Positions 32,141-43,301 are shown, counted from the first letter of the stretch. The stretch is DNA of 64,000 nt from Ixodes scapularis (GCF_016920785.2 NW_024609836.1:9454018-9518017), one strand, 5' to 3'. The notes: generated from the letters alone by a model not told the origin. Made by a program: numbers and translations.

Positions 32141-32558
32141 AGGGATGGTGAACCGAAATTAGGATTTCAGGAAACGATGCAGAAGCCGTAGGCGGGATGC
32201 TACAATCCCTAAAACACTACTCGTAGTCACAAGGCGATATCTCGAATGGACGGCCGTATTTTTGGAGAAAGAGGTTGAGATTGAACGAGGCCAATGAGGA
32301 GCGTGACGTCGAGATATCTCGTTTCCTCCTCTCTCCGCTTTGCCCCCTCAAGGCGGCGAGGCGGAGAAGACGCGAGGTCGTTCCCTCTCCTTCTCGGAGA
32401 AACAAGACAAACAAATCTGTCAAATGCGCCTTTTTTTTAAAAATAAGGTCATCCGTTCGAGATATCACTGTATGAGTGAGGTTTTGGTGTTTGTACCATC
32501 CTGTTACACGCTTTTGCCGCCGTGTTTTGTGGAATCCAGATTTCGGTTCAACATCCCT
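32141..32558. mobile_element. MITE with TTAA TSD (418 bp)
   Basis: Ends AGGGATGGTGAACCGAAAT and, inverted, AGGGATGTTGAACCGAAAT, with TTAA at 32137-32140 and 32559-32562. A second inverted block lies inside (CGATATCTCGAATGGACGGCC versus GATATCTCGAACGGATGACC, first 20 bases compared), so the arms are about 100 bp. TTAA targets are used by piggyBac-type and some other elements. No transposase. Confidence 0.75.
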
Positions 32559-32562
32559 TTAA

Positions 32563-32666
32563 GTGCAAGTGAAACCGAAATGCCAAGAACGAGCACGTTG
32601 TCCTAAACGACACTTGCACTGCACAAGCGCGCATGCTTAGCAACATTCAAAGCACGGAGCTTGCAC
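32563..32666. mobile_element. Possible second small TTAA-flanked element
   Basis: GTGCAAG at 32563 and CTTGCAC ending at 32666 are inverted, and both are bordered by TTAA (32559-32562, shared with the MITE to the left, and 32667-32670). The inverted match is only 7 bp, so chance is possible. Confidence 0.3.
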
Positions 32667-32670
32667 TTAA

Positions 32671-32999
32671 AGCCTCTGCATCGGGCTTCCTGTTGCAGCT
32701 CGTGTTACCGAAGCAAGCTTTTGGGCAGACATCCTTTTATAAGTAGAAACTTCACCTGCACCGCAGTGCTCCGACCGGTACTCGGAGTACTCAGTTGCCA
32801 TACTTTAGATAATACAGAAGTGCATTGAGCAGCGCAAACTTCGACTATCGTCAGTTAAGAAGCATTCAGTTGCAGTAATTGTTTTGCTTTACATACAAAA
32901 AGGCTGGAGTATGCTTAAATGCTGGGCTAGCAACAAACTGCTACCAGGAACCCTATGCTACACGACGGGACCAAACGGAATCAAGGGACCGGGAGCCAT
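32671..32999. other. No recognisable gene
   Basis: Spacer between the TTAA elements and the RT remnant. The part just below 33000 may be the 3' end of that remnant. Confidence 0.35.
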
Positions 33000-33820
33000 T
33001 TAGCGACCTGGATGCAGGGATGGGTTCAGCTTCCACGGGATTGGTGCCACCTGGATGCTGTCCCAAAGGGCCAGCAGCAGCTGGTTAGCCTCACATTGCG
33101 ATGCGGGGATGGGGATGCCGAGCGAGCTCGGGACCTGCCGCCCACTCAGTGTGAGGGCCAGGTGCTCCCACTGACTGGCTAGGTTCATTTTGATGAGTTC
33201 CTGGAAGGTGTTGTTTACACCCAGCCGCCGGAGCTTGGCGTTTGACACGTACGGCGGCACCCCCGGTGCCAGCTAGTACGCCTTGCGAATAATGACGTCC
33301 ATCTTGCCCTTACCACTGACAGCAGGTTGAGATACGGATTTTGAGCAGGTAATGTGGCTCACGACGAGTGTCTCAAGGAGTCGGAGCAGGTGCGACTCCT
33401 TGAGCCCGTTTCTGTGACTCGTTATCCTTCTCACCATGCGCATGACTTGCGTGGTTGTCTCGACGAGTCGGTCGACTGTGTACTTGGCTCCGCCGTCCCT
33501 CTGGAGGTGAAGGTCAAAGGATCCGAACCCGCTTCACCCCCGGCACGGGGGTAATTTTTTAACGTGAGGCGGATGTCCGCCTTCTTATTGTTCGGGAATT
33601 GGCTTGCCCGTGCGGACGAGAAACAGCTGAAACTTACCGGGGGCGCGCTGGAGGTTGCCGGCCTCGAGGTAGTTCTACACCGTCTCTGTGACTTCTTCGA
33701 GGAAGTCTTGCCTCCCGCTGTCCGATCCCGACGTAGTCCAGGTCGTCCGCAAGAGTGGCATAGAGTGTATGCTTCATTCGGGGAATCTGTTCCAGTAAAG
33801 GAGGTGGCTTGCACATCGCC
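33000..33820 (-). pseudogene. Non-LTR RT remnant, C-terminal part (split by copy 2)
   Basis: Minus strand, continuing from 39765-40075 across the inserted I-like copy 2. Blocks in several frames are LEQIPRMKHTLYA followed by a displaced DD, then YLEAGNL-like text, ITSHRNGLKESHLLRLLET and PPYVSNAKLRRLGVNNTFQ. The Y-DD box and the preceding GTRQGSVLSPTLL on the other side identify a reverse transcriptase. I remember this protein type from tick non-LTR elements. Many stops and frameshifts. Confidence 0.6.
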
Positions 33821-34028
33821 AGGTAACAAGGTGGATTGGATTGGATTGGATTGGGTTTTTGTAACGCAAAAGCATCTAAGGCTATAATGCGCCAGGTACA
33901 TAAACTATTGCCGGAAAGGGTTAGGGAGAAGAAAGAGCTCTAGTAGCAGATGATGGGATAAAACTATGAATATGAGGTGTGTATAAGTGTAAAAGGTATG
34001 AAACTGACTTTAGGGACTTAAAATAAAA

Positions 34029-37000
34029 TCACAGTCGGTGTAGAAGGCCGATTGCTTTAAGGAAATTAAAAACACAAGAGTGTGGAATAAGAGGTTCGTC
34101 GCCAAGTAAAATCATAAGATGTAATGGGGTATGCTCCTTGTATAGCTGCGAAAAATGGTCAAGGCGTTCTGGGTCATACGCATTACATTCAAGTAAAATA
34201 TGATGTATGGTTAGATGGCTATGGCAATGCTCACACTTCGGGGAATCTTCGCCACGCAGAAGATGCCAGTGCGTTAGTCGTGTATGGCCAATCCTTAGAC
34301 GGCAGAGAGCCACCTCGTAGAAACGTTCGCGATGTCGGGCACTCTCCCATTCCTTCAGTATGTGCTTCACCGCATGTAACTTGTTGTTTACTTCGCGGTC
34401 CCATTCATGTTGCCATTTCTGCATTATGGAACGTTTCACCTTCTTACAGTAATCTTTTGGAGGGATTTCTCTTGTATCCACAAAGTGTGTGACGGCAGAG
34501 CGAGCGGCCTTATCTGCCTCCTCGTTACCCGGGATGCCAACGTGACTTGGCACCCAGCAAAAATTAATTTCGTACCCAGTTTTGGTGGCTGATATTATCT
34601 TATCTTGCAGCTGAGCAACCAAAGGATTTTTGACTAAATTTAGTGAAACAAGGGCTTTTAATGCACTTAGAGAGTCCGTGTAGACTACAGAGCGACGAAG
34701 CCTTTTCTTAAGTGTATACTCCACAGCAAGTAATAAACCCTGCAACTCTGCTGTTAAAATTGTAGCAGAAGGGTTAAGTTTCTTTACATGGCAAACAGAT
34801 GGTCCAACCATTGCGCAGCCAACAAAAGAATCTGTTTTAGTGCCATCTGTGTAAATGCTGAAGTGATGTTGGTACTGGCTTTGTATTTCAGAAAATTCTT
34901 GCCTCAGCACTTCATCAGGAGTATCTTTTTTTCTGTGATTTGTCAAGGTGAAATTAGTTAATGAACGAATACTCCCAAGGAGCTGCAGAGCTTCTGTACT
35001 TTGTCACAGGGGGCTTTGGGTCAAGGTCAAAGTACTCTGCTGCCTTAGCGTGCCTCAGAGCAAAGGGAGGGACAATACTTGGCTTATTTTGAAAAGTCCT
35101 CTCAAACTTGATTTTTTCAACCGATTCAAGAGCTGGATGGAGAGGGACTGATCTTACTCGGAGTGAATACATAAACCCCAAAGTGAAACGTCTTTTCTCT
35201 AGAGAATATTCATTGGCCTCTGCATAGAGGCTGGCGATCGGAGAAGTGCGGAAAGCACCGGTGGCTAGTCGTAGCCCCTGATTATGAATGGGGTCCAACA
35301 TTTTCAATGCTGAAGCTTTGGCTGAACCATACACAAAACTGCCATAATCGAGTCGGGAGCGAATTACTGCACGATAAATGCGCAGGAGACAGAGTCGATC
35401 AGAACCCCAAGATTGATGGGACAACACTTTGAGAATGCCGAGTGATTTGATGCATTTTGACTTTAATTGCTTAATGTGCGGAACAAACGTTAACTTTGAA
35501 TCTAAGAGGAGACCTAGAAACTTGATTTCACTTTTCACCTCGATAGGAAGTCCATAGATGGTTAAGGAGGGTTCTAGAAAAAATCCTCGCCGGCGAGAAA
35601 AGCATACACAGACAGTTTTTTCTGTAGAAAACCTAAAACCATTTGTATTAGCCCAGCTTGTTAAATTATTGATTGCGACTTGAACCCTCCTCTCACAGAT
35701 GGAAAGATTGCATGATGACACTGAAACCTGAAGGTCATCAACGTAGATAGAATACTGAACTGAACGAGGTATTACATGGGCAATGGAGTTCATTTTTATA
35801 ATAAATAGAGTGACGCTAAGTACACCCCCCTGGGGAACTCCATTCTCTTGCAAAAAATCTCGAGAGAAGGTGGTACCCAGCTTTACAGGAAATGAACGAC
35901 TTTCTAGATAACTTTTAATTGCGCCGAGCATGTGCCCACGGATACCAATGTCGATTAGGTCCTGCAGTATTCCAAATCGCCAGGCAGTATCATAGGCCTT
36001 CTCCAGATCAAAAAACACGGAAAGGCAGTGTTGTTTGTTCACAAACGCCTCTCTCACGGCTGTCTCGAAACGAACCAAGTGATCTGCTGTGGATCGGGAA
36101 GATCGAAAGCCGCACTGGTATCTGTCTAGAATGTTGTTATTTTCAAGAAAATGTACGAGCCTTCTGTTAATCATTCTTTCAAGAGTCTTTGATAAACAAC
36201 TTGTCAAAGCTATAGGCCTGTAGCTAGATGCGCATGAAGGATTCTTTGCTGGCTTCAGCAAAGGAACTACAAAGGCAACCCTCCAAGCGAACGGAAAAGG
36301 GCTTTCAGACCAGATTTTATTGAAAAGGTATAGGATAAGCTCAAGAGTTGAAGGATGAAGATGTTGGAGCATAATGTAATGAACTCCATCTGGACCGGGT
36401 GCAGTCTGTTTAGGACAGTGGAGAACCATTTCAAGTTCACGCATTGTGAATGGAGCATTGTAGGGATCTTGAAAACCACTCGAAATGTTAACAGCCTTCT
36501 TTTCCATCTGTGCTTTGTGTTTAAGAAATGTAGGTGTGTAGTTTCTTGAGCTAGAAACAAATTCGAAATGTTCTCTAAGAATATCTGCTTGTTCCTCGAG
36601 GCTTTCAGGGCATATTCCGTTTTTTGTCAAAAGAGGAACGGAAAAAGCATGATACGAGCCATTAATTTTATGAACTCGATCCCAAACCTCCTTTGGTGTT
36701 GCCTGACTGTTCACAGAAGATGTATACTTTTCCCAGCAATTCCTCTTTGACCGCCTGCGGACAAATCGTGCACGCGCCTTCATTTTCTTGAACGAAATAA
36801 GATTACTTGGCGTTGGATATCGCCTAAATATGCCCCATGCTTTATTTTGTTTCTTCTTTGCCTCTTTGCAGTCCTGATTCCACCACGGCTTAGGCCGTTT
36901 GAGGAGGTGAGTGGACGTCATTGGTATTGCAAGCATAGCAGCGTCTAGTATGTGTTTTGTGACATGACCTGTTGCCTCATCGACAGAGAGCTGATGGAGG

Positions 37001-37749
37001 GATGTAATAGCTAAAAGAGATGATTGCTTAAAAAGTGTCCAGTTGGCATTGTCAAACTTCCACCGAGGTGACCGTGTTGGAAGTGTGACAGGATGATTCT
37101 GGAAATCTAAAATAATGGGAAAATGATCGCTGCCGTAGGGATTAGGGATGACTTTCCATGACAACAGTGGAAGTAATGTCGGATGCACAAGTGAAAGGTC
37201 GATTGATGTGAATGTATGTGTTGCTGAGGAAAAGTGTGTAGCCTCTTTAGAGTTGAGCAAACACAATCCTGTTGAAACCAAAAAACGTTCAATAAGTTCT
37301 CATCGTGTATCCCTTCGTGCACTTCCCCACAGAGGGTTATGAGCATTAAAATCGCCTACGAGCACAAAAGGAGGAGGTAGCTGATCACAAAGAGCTTCGA
37401 GCTCTTTATACTCCAGGTGATAATTTGGAGATATGTATACAGAACAAATAGTTATTAAACGGTCAATCAGTATACGGGCAGCAACAGCCTCTAGGGATGT
37501 GTTTAAGGGAACTTCAGTGCAAGGGACTGAGCGTTGTAAAACAACAGCAGAACCTCCAGACGAATGGCTCGAATGTTGACGATCCTTGCGAAACAGCTGG
37601 AAATGCTTCAGGATTTTCGAGTGACTTTCCTTCAGGTGAGTCTCTTGCAAACAGAAGGCAATAGGACTGTGCTCCTCTAGCAGGTCAGTAACATCATCAT
37701 AGTTTGCAAGTAAGCCTCGACAGTTCCATTGAAGGAGAAGTGGAGGCAT
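34029..37749 (-). pseudogene. I-like ORF2 (EN-RT-RNase H), two disabling changes
   Basis: Starts PPLLLQWNCRGL at 37749. Endonuclease: CLQETHL, VLVGDFNAHNPLWGS. An in-frame TGA at 37300-37302 falls where copy A has glycine (DTRGK). The frame resumes with GSDHFPIILDFQ and the RT: YRPIALTSCLSKTLER, FFDLEKAYDTAWR, GVPQGGVLSVTLF, YVDD. A frameshift near 34946-34956 follows PWEYSFIN. RNase H then reads YTDGTKTDSF, VVYTDSLSALKAL and WVPSHVGIPGNEEAD, ending HRL. The rest of the frame is open, so inactivation looks recent. The protein is clearly related to copy A but substantially diverged. Confidence 0.85.
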
Positions 37750-37825
37750 TAATATCAGAAGTAGATGAAAGTATACGGAACACAGTCAATTAAATCCAAT
37801 CCAAAAATGTAGTTCCCACAAAAAA

Positions 37826-39211
37826 CTACTTTGGTGGAATTACTGGCTTTTTTGTTTTTTTCTTAGATTTGGTTGTCTCCCACTCCATGTCGTCCTGGTC
37901 GGACGAAAGAGCGGAAAGCTCAGTGGCCTCGTCTTTCACCTCCACCTCTTGAGACGAGGCTTGTTGTATAGGTCTGGGCAATGTCGAGGCACGGGGCCGA
38001 ACTCCCCGGCCACGACCGCCCTCACTCAAAGGAGCAGTAGTGGAGGTGGTGGGCAGAGCGTCGCCCAACTCCATCTGTCCCTGCCCCTCAGCTGTTGAAG
38101 GAGCGGCGCGATGCCGCTCCCTGGACGAGGTCCTCTCCCGTGAGTTGGGGCGAGACTCTCGCTCCTTCTCCCTGGCGGGGGCCCTCGGAGTGGGGACAGA
38201 CAGAGGGGTTCCCTGCCTGTCCCGTGGTCGGGAAGCAGCTGGCGCGCTCCCTCCAGAAACCGGAGGAGGCTGCTGCCGCTGCTGGGGGGTTGGGGACTGA
38301 AGAGCCACTGCCAGGACCTCAGGCGAGACCTGGGTGGCCTTCGATTCTGTTCGCGGTGCTGGTCCCCTTAGCACCGCTTGGGCAAAAGTTCCTTTTGCAA
38401 GAAAGGAATACTGTTGTTTTGCCTCCTGGTAGGTAATGTTCTTTTGTGCTTTAAGGGTTAGAATTTCTTTTTCTTGTTTCCATTGTGGGCATGTTCTGGC
38501 ATAAGCAGCATGATTGCCTTGGCAGTTGACACATTTGAGAGTATTCTCACAAATGTCAGCAACATGGTCGTTGCTGCCACACTTTGCGCAAGTTTCACGG
38601 CCCCGACAGTTCTGCGAGCCATGCCCGAAGCGCTGACATCGGAAACATCTTTGTGGATTGGGAATGAAAGGCCGGACTTTGCAGTGCAAATAACCAGCTT
38701 TAACGGTCGTAGGAAGCGTATGCAGCTCAAAGGTCAGTATCAGATGCTTGGTTGGCTGCTCCTGCCCGTCTTTGCGGATGGTGATTCGCTTGACGGCCAC
38801 CACAGCCTGTTTCTGGAGTCCAGCCAGAATTTCGTCCTCACTGCAGTCAATGAGATCAGCCTCGGAGATGACACCTCGGACACTGTTCAGTGTCCGGTGT
38901 GGGCTGACCTTTATCTTGTGTTCTCCTAGACATGTCTGTTTTAGAAGTGTCCTGCTTTGAACTTCAGTTTCTACTTCTACGAGAAGATTGCCAGAAAGCT
39001 TTTTCGCCTTGAAAGCTTTGCCAATGATGGTATCAAGGCATTTAGATACAAGGAAAGGCGAGAGCTTAGCCAGTGGCTTTTCTTCATCAAGGGCTTGAAG
39101 GACAAAAAATCTTGGAAACTTTGGTAGTTCAGATGCTTTTTCAAAAGTAAGTACGCAGCAACCCCTTTTAGGGGGGCGCACCGTGTTGGGTTTAGAAGAG
39201 AAGGCAGCCAT
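37826..39211 (-). CDS. I-like ORF1, CCHC protein (copy 2)
   Basis: 461 residues from the ATG at 39211 (MAAFSSKPNTVRPPKRG). Open further upstream to 39292, but the upstream 27 codons are the shared UTR. Zinc knuckles: CFRCQRFGHGSQNC, CAKCGSNDHVADIC and CVNCQGNHAAYARTC. Domain landmarks include AKLSPFLVSKCLDT and VVAVKRITIRKDG. The C-terminus is rich in P, R, S and Q and ends in a basic KSKKKTKKP stretch. By eye it is about 55-60 percent identical to copy A over the folded part, much less in the tail. Expected to bind element RNA. Confidence 0.85.
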   Translation of the reverse strand: MAAFSSKPNTVRPPKRGCCVLTFEKASELPKFPRFFVLQALDEEKPLAKLSPFLVSKCLDTIIGKAFKAKKLSGNLLVEVETEVQSRTLLKQTCLGEHKIKVSPHRTLNSVRGVISEADLIDCSEDEILAGLQKQAVVAVKRITIRKDGQEQPTKHLILTFELHTLPTTVKAGYLHCKVRPFIPNPQRCFRCQRFGHGSQNCRGRETCAKCGSNDHVADICENTLKCVNCQGNHAAYARTCPQWKQEKEILTLKAQKNITYQEAKQQYSFLAKGTFAQAVLRGPAPRTESKATQVSPEVLAVALQSPTPQQRQQPPPVSGGSAPAASRPRDRQGTPLSVPTPRAPAREKERESRPNSRERTSSRERHRAAPSTAEGQGQMELGDALPTTSTTAPLSEGGRGRGVRPRASTLPRPIQQASSQEVEVKDEATELSALSSDQDDMEWETTKSKKKTKKPVIPPK

Positions 39212-39750
39212 AAGAGGCGAAGTTTGTTCGGAACCTGTGGTGTGCCGCCCACCACGGAGCCCAACAAGGGAATAGATAACGCACCATAACAAAAAGGGTT
39301 TTGCTGGAGACGTTATGCTATTAGCACTGCCCAGGAACTATAACCAAATGTGGCTCTGGACAAGGGGTCTGTCACCACCCAAGGTTAGCCCTTGCCGCCA
39401 AAGAAGTTGAAAAAGGGAAGAAGAGAAATGAGAAGAGTGAAAAGGAGGGGAAGACAAGGGTGAAAGTAGGGAGGGGATAGTAGAAGTGGCGACTAGACTG
39501 AATCATCCTGGCCGGGCCTTACCAGGACTCCCGTCTACGAGAAGCAGGGGCCGAAGTGGTGTATTGCCTTGCCCGGGGGGCCCCGAAGGGTCCAAACCTA
39601 CCCCGGGCTCGGCTCAACCACCAGGATGCCCTTTTCCCCGGACACGGGAAAGCCACGCACAGCCAGACGTGGGCGGGCGAACCCGCATGGCTCGGGGTCC
39701 GTGGAGACGCCACTCTCCAAACACCTGCTTTCACAAGTGCCCCCTGCGGG
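39212..39750 (-). promoter_or_regulatory. 5' UTR / presumed internal promoter of copy 2
   Basis: About 540 bp, differing from the copy A 5' UTR at only a couple of dozen positions by eye, including the part just before the ORF1 ATG. Same terminal stems. The similarity drops sharply after the start codon. Confidence 0.6.
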
Positions 39751-39764
39751 AGGTAACAAGGTGG

Positions 39765-40075
39765 GTGACAGGACCGAGCCTTGCCGGGTGCCCTTGCTCG
39801 GGATCGGGATGGTGCTTGTGCAGATGGACTCGACTCCGATGGTGGCCATCCAGTTGCTCAGGATGTCCCGCATATAATCATATATCCGCGGCCCGCACCC
39901 AGTCGAGGCCAGGTTCTCAAACACCAGCATGTGACTGACATGGTCGAAGGCGCCCTTTATATCCAGGGCCAGGACCGCCCGCGTCGTCGTACAGGAGATT
40001 CTGTCAAGGATATCCTCCTTGACCTGGAGCAGGACATCCTGTGTGGAGGTGTGACCAGAGCCCGAAAATGGTGTT
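39765..40075 (-). pseudogene. Non-LTR RT remnant, central part
   Basis: Minus-strand frame with QDVLLQVKEDILDRISC, LALDIKGAFDHVSHMLVFEN, ASTGCGPRIYDYMRD and GTRQGSVLSPTLL. The D in DIKGAFD is the first catalytic aspartate motif of an RT. It is continuous with 33000-33820 once copy 2 and one TSD are removed. Upstream (toward 40100) the frame shifts and RT similarity stops. Confidence 0.65.
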
Positions 40076-40253
40076 CAGGGCAGCACTGAGTTGAATACAG
40101 GATGGTCCCCTCAAATATCACTGTAAGCACCTCATCAGGGCATGGGCATTTAAAAAACTGGAATGGAGTGTCCAGGTCTGTGACGCTCGGCCATGTCTCT
40201 ATATACCTGATGACCTCTATTTCTTTTGGATCCTTTTCAAGAAAGTATATTTT

Positions 40254-40484
40254 TTACTTCGGGGCACTTTTCTTGTTTCTGGCACTTACTACTGCAGGAA
40301 CTGTTTCACCCTCACTTTCTTCTTTGCTTTCACAGCACTCATTTGATGTTAATGTGGAAGGGAATTGGCCGGATTCCACGCTTCGTTCCACCGTAAGATG
40401 TGCTGGCGTCATATACCTGCCGTAAAAAAGGGTACTTAAGATTCCAAAAATGACGAAGAGTATGTAAACATATGATGCCAGCAT
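40254..40484 (-). other. Possible first exon of a type II membrane protein
   Basis: A 76-codon ATG frame starting with about 24 hydrophobic residues (LASYVYILFVIFGILSTLFY region), then RYMTPAHLTVERS and an acidic, serine-rich stretch. A GTAAGT donor-like site lies within it near 40284. Protein-like text continues on the minus strand beyond the stop (EIEVIRYIETWPSVTDL, FKCPCPDEVLTVIFEGT) to about 40100. I do not recognise it. It could be a host exon or a decayed gene next to the RT remnant. Confidence 0.25.
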
Positions 40485-40886
40485 TTCTTTCTTTTTTTTT
40501 ATTTATTTCCAATGAGCAACATTATATCATGCCAAAACTCCCCCTAAGTGCACACTGCATTTCACAGCGCGCTAAACTCTGCCGGAAAAATCGGCACCTG
40601 CACGTTTCCTCAGCAGTGTATTTTACCCTGAAATTTTAAGGCGCGCCTTTCTTTTGCAGCTAGAACATCCTTAAAAATACTAAAAATGCGTTCGCCACGG
40701 ACGACCAAGTCTTCCGCCGGCACACGCTGTCGTTTGCATACGATACGCCTTGAAATTTTCACCCCGGTCGATCAGGCGCCGATTGTTCCGGTTGCTTTCC
40801 CATACCTTGAGCCACCCAGAAACACCACGCGCCCCCGTAAATTAAAAAAAGAAAAAGGATGGAACGGCATTGAGTGTTTTGTTTAC
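40485..40886. other. No recognisable gene
   Basis: Starts with a T-rich tract (about 40488-40506), then mixed sequence. No family motif or repeat. Confidence 0.4.
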
Positions 40887-40889
40887 TTA

Positions 40890-42047
40890 TAGCCGCGTCC
40901 CACTAGAGCGACAGACAGCGACAAACGACAGCGACACACGACAACGAGCGACAGACGACACCGACAGACAGCCTGTTTGTCGAAGTCCGCCGTCCCACTC
41001 GGCGGACACGACGCAGAACACAGGGACAAGGAAACTTGTTTCCTAGTGGGACTGGAGTTGTCAACAAAACACTTCGAAATACACAGACAAACTGAGTCTG
41101 GCGACGCGGTTTTCGTGTTTTGCTCTTTGGGCATAAAACGCGCCGACAAACACGGTGTAAGAGGAAACGATTACTTTATTTCTTGATTAAAGCATTCACT
41201 TGTCTTCATTTGCCGTTGGCGACCTTCCGCAAACAGTCGTGACAATCGACACCAAGCTTTTTCCGAGTTAGAATACCCGAATCGTTCCTTTTTTGAGTCG
41301 TTCGAGGAATTCTAGGTGAGCGCCTCGGAACTTCACGCCGATTTCGAAGATGTTTATAACCTCGTATCCGAATGATCAAGGGAAGGCGTTTTTTTGGAGG
41401 ACAATAAGGCATCCCGATTATCACAGAACGTGATGACAAGTCTCTCGTCTGCCGGAATGGCTTGCCGCGGAACGTGGTGTCCTACTTCGTGTTGAGAGGT
41501 CTTACTTTGGTTAGTCCTCGAACATGAGTGGGTATCCATCCTGATGCAGGGCCGTAGACCTCGGCGTCTTGAAGCACCACCTCACGCACCAAGTTTTCGC
41601 GAGCAAAACCAACCACAGCAAATTCCCTTTCGCAACCCGACCGCCCGGCGCAAGCAAGCAAGCCGCGCCCGCGACCACTACGAGCAATCGAGGGACCGGA
41701 ACTGCGGGAACGAGGAGTGGCCGCCAAGGGCTTCTCTGAAGGTCGAGCGGCGAAGCGAGCCACGGGAGGAACGGGAGGAAGGGTAGAAGGGTGGGAAGGG
41801 AGGCAACAAAAGGCACAACCGGGCGAGGAGGATACGTTTGTCTCCGAGACATGTTCCTCAGTGGGACTGCTTGCTGCGTTTCAACTCCAACGACAGACAA
41901 GGACTCGTCCGTCGTCGATCGTTTGTCGGCGCGTGTCGGCGAATGTCGCGGGCATTGGTCGTTGTAGTGGGACAGCATCGGCGACACGGAACTTTGTGGT
42001 GTCGTCGGACAAAAATCGGTTTTTGTCGCTCTAGTGGGACGAGGCTA
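40890..42047. mobile_element. TIR element with TTA TSD and AGTGGGAC subterminal motifs
   Basis: Left end TAGCCGCGTCCCACTAGAGC matches the inverted right end TAGCCTCGTCCCACTAGAGC (one mismatch); TTA at 40887-40889 and 42048-42050. GTCCCACT or its complement recurs inside near both ends (about 40897, 40991, 41042, 41861, 41967, 42033). GACA-rich tracts follow the left end. Frames of 80-158 codons exist inside (41511-41987 minus), none recognised as a transposase. A 3-bp TWA duplication would suit PIF/Harbinger; assignment is tentative. Confidence 0.65.
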
Positions 42048-42050
42048 TTA

Positions 42051-42786
42051 CCGACTTTGTCCGTGGACCGCGCCACGTTGCGCTGCCTGACGCACGCGCG
42101 TTTTGGAACTAATTCAGTTGACTGGTAGGCTGTTCCCTTTCGAACGGTCGGAAGAAGACTATGGAGAATTCGGCAGCGAACGGGCGGAAACTCGATTCCG
42201 TACAGCTTCAGTAGTCGACGCTTTGTTTTCTCGATTGCGTTCGCGGCATTCACCGTAAACTCGCGCACTCGGCCGCAGCCGAACCAGCTAGACGGCTGCC
42301 GGCGCGCGTACCGACAGCGTCGCCATAGCAACCACGCCGCGAGTAGTTGCCAGACAGAATTCACACGATTTTTTTTTCTCGTCACTCACGTCGAGTTACT
42401 AGAAGCTAGAATTTATTAAGGGATATGTGTACCTACCTAAGACAAATGCAGGAAAAATATTGAAAAATAGAATTGACGTAATCTTTTCATATCTTGATTA
42501 AGACTAGCGTGGTCACTGGGCTAACCGATGCCTGAAATAGGAGGGCATATATACCGCTCGGGGCACTTCTCGGTTTGTATAAGTAGGATGTAAGCTGTAA
42601 AAACGGCAATAAAGAAAAAAAAAAGTAGGATGTAAGCACTATTTGTTGTGGATTGTGCAATTGCTCTGTACTTGTATCCGCGTGTGGTGTCACTGTGTAT
42701 GCATTGTTGTGGATATGTATATCTCGTGAGTGAGTGCGGCCGTGCGACGGGCAGCAGATTAAAATTGCTGTTTTTTTTTTTTTTTA
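42051..42786. other. No confident gene
   Basis: A 175-codon minus frame (41858-42385) crosses the TIR element boundary. The part at 42100-42385 (AANAIEKTKRRLLKLYG) looks protein-like but is not recognised. The rest is AT-rich and ends in a T run before the next element. Confidence 0.35.
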
Positions 42787-43301
42787 GAGCGCAGCTCTTA
42801 GGGGCCCGTTTCCGGCTTGAGCGGCGTCGGCGTAACCAAGGTCATCTCAAGTTCACGGGACCCCCAAGGTCACCTCAAGGAGACATGACCCCAAGGTGAC
42901 CCCCTGAAGGTCACGTGACCCCGAGGTCACGTGGCCCCCTCCTCAAGGTCATGTGACCCCTCCCAATGTCACGTGACCTGGAGGGGTCACGTGACTCCCC
43001 GAGGTCACGTGACCCCTCTCAAGGTCACCTCAAGGTCACGTGACCCCCAAGGTGACCCCCAAGGCTACCCCAGGTCACGTGACCTCCCGAGGTCACGTGA
43101 CCCCTCCCAAGGTCACGTGATCCCTAGATCACGCCTTCCCGAGGTCGCGTGACCCCCCCTCCCCGAAGTCACGTGACTCCCCCTTCCCGAGGTCACGTGA
43201 CCCCCCGGAGCATAATAAAGAATGAGGGAAGGAGGAGGAGAAGGAGGAGGAGTCTACCCTCCCCTCAGTACCCTTCCCTCGTCCTCCTCAAGAGCTGCGC
43301 T
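42787..43301. repeat. Minisatellite of GTCACGTGAC palindromes between short TIRs
   Basis: AGAGCGCAGCTCTT at about 42787 and AAGAGCTGCGCTC at about 43289 are inverted and bracket an array at about 42838-43205. The array consists of AGGTCACGTGACCCC-type units at 13-20-bp spacing. I count nine exact GTCACGTGAC and at least four one-base variants. The core CACGTG is an E-box, and AGGTCA is a nuclear-receptor half-site. AATAAAG at 43213 and a GGAGGA-rich tract follow. Probably a MITE carrying an expanded minisatellite. Confidence 0.75.

Larger units (their letters stand above)
33835..39750 (-). mobile_element. Full-length I-like retrotransposon, copy 2
   Basis: About 5.9 kb with TSD AGGTAACAAGGTGG at 33821-33834 and 39751-39764. 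Same layout as copy A. The 3' end is GCGTTACAAAAACC followed by (CCAAT)n. ORF1 is intact; ORF2 has one stop and one frameshift. Inserted into the RT gene of another non-LTR family in the same orientation. Confidence 0.9.

Noticed and set aside
39486..39938. Plus-strand 150-codon frame opposite the I-like 5' UTR (also 19507-19953)
   Set aside because: Antisense to the conserved 5' UTR; openness reflects GC content and shared ancestry of the UTR.
41511..41987. 158-codon minus frame inside the TIR element
   Set aside because: Composition follows the GACA and GC-rich DNA; no catalytic motif of a transposase.
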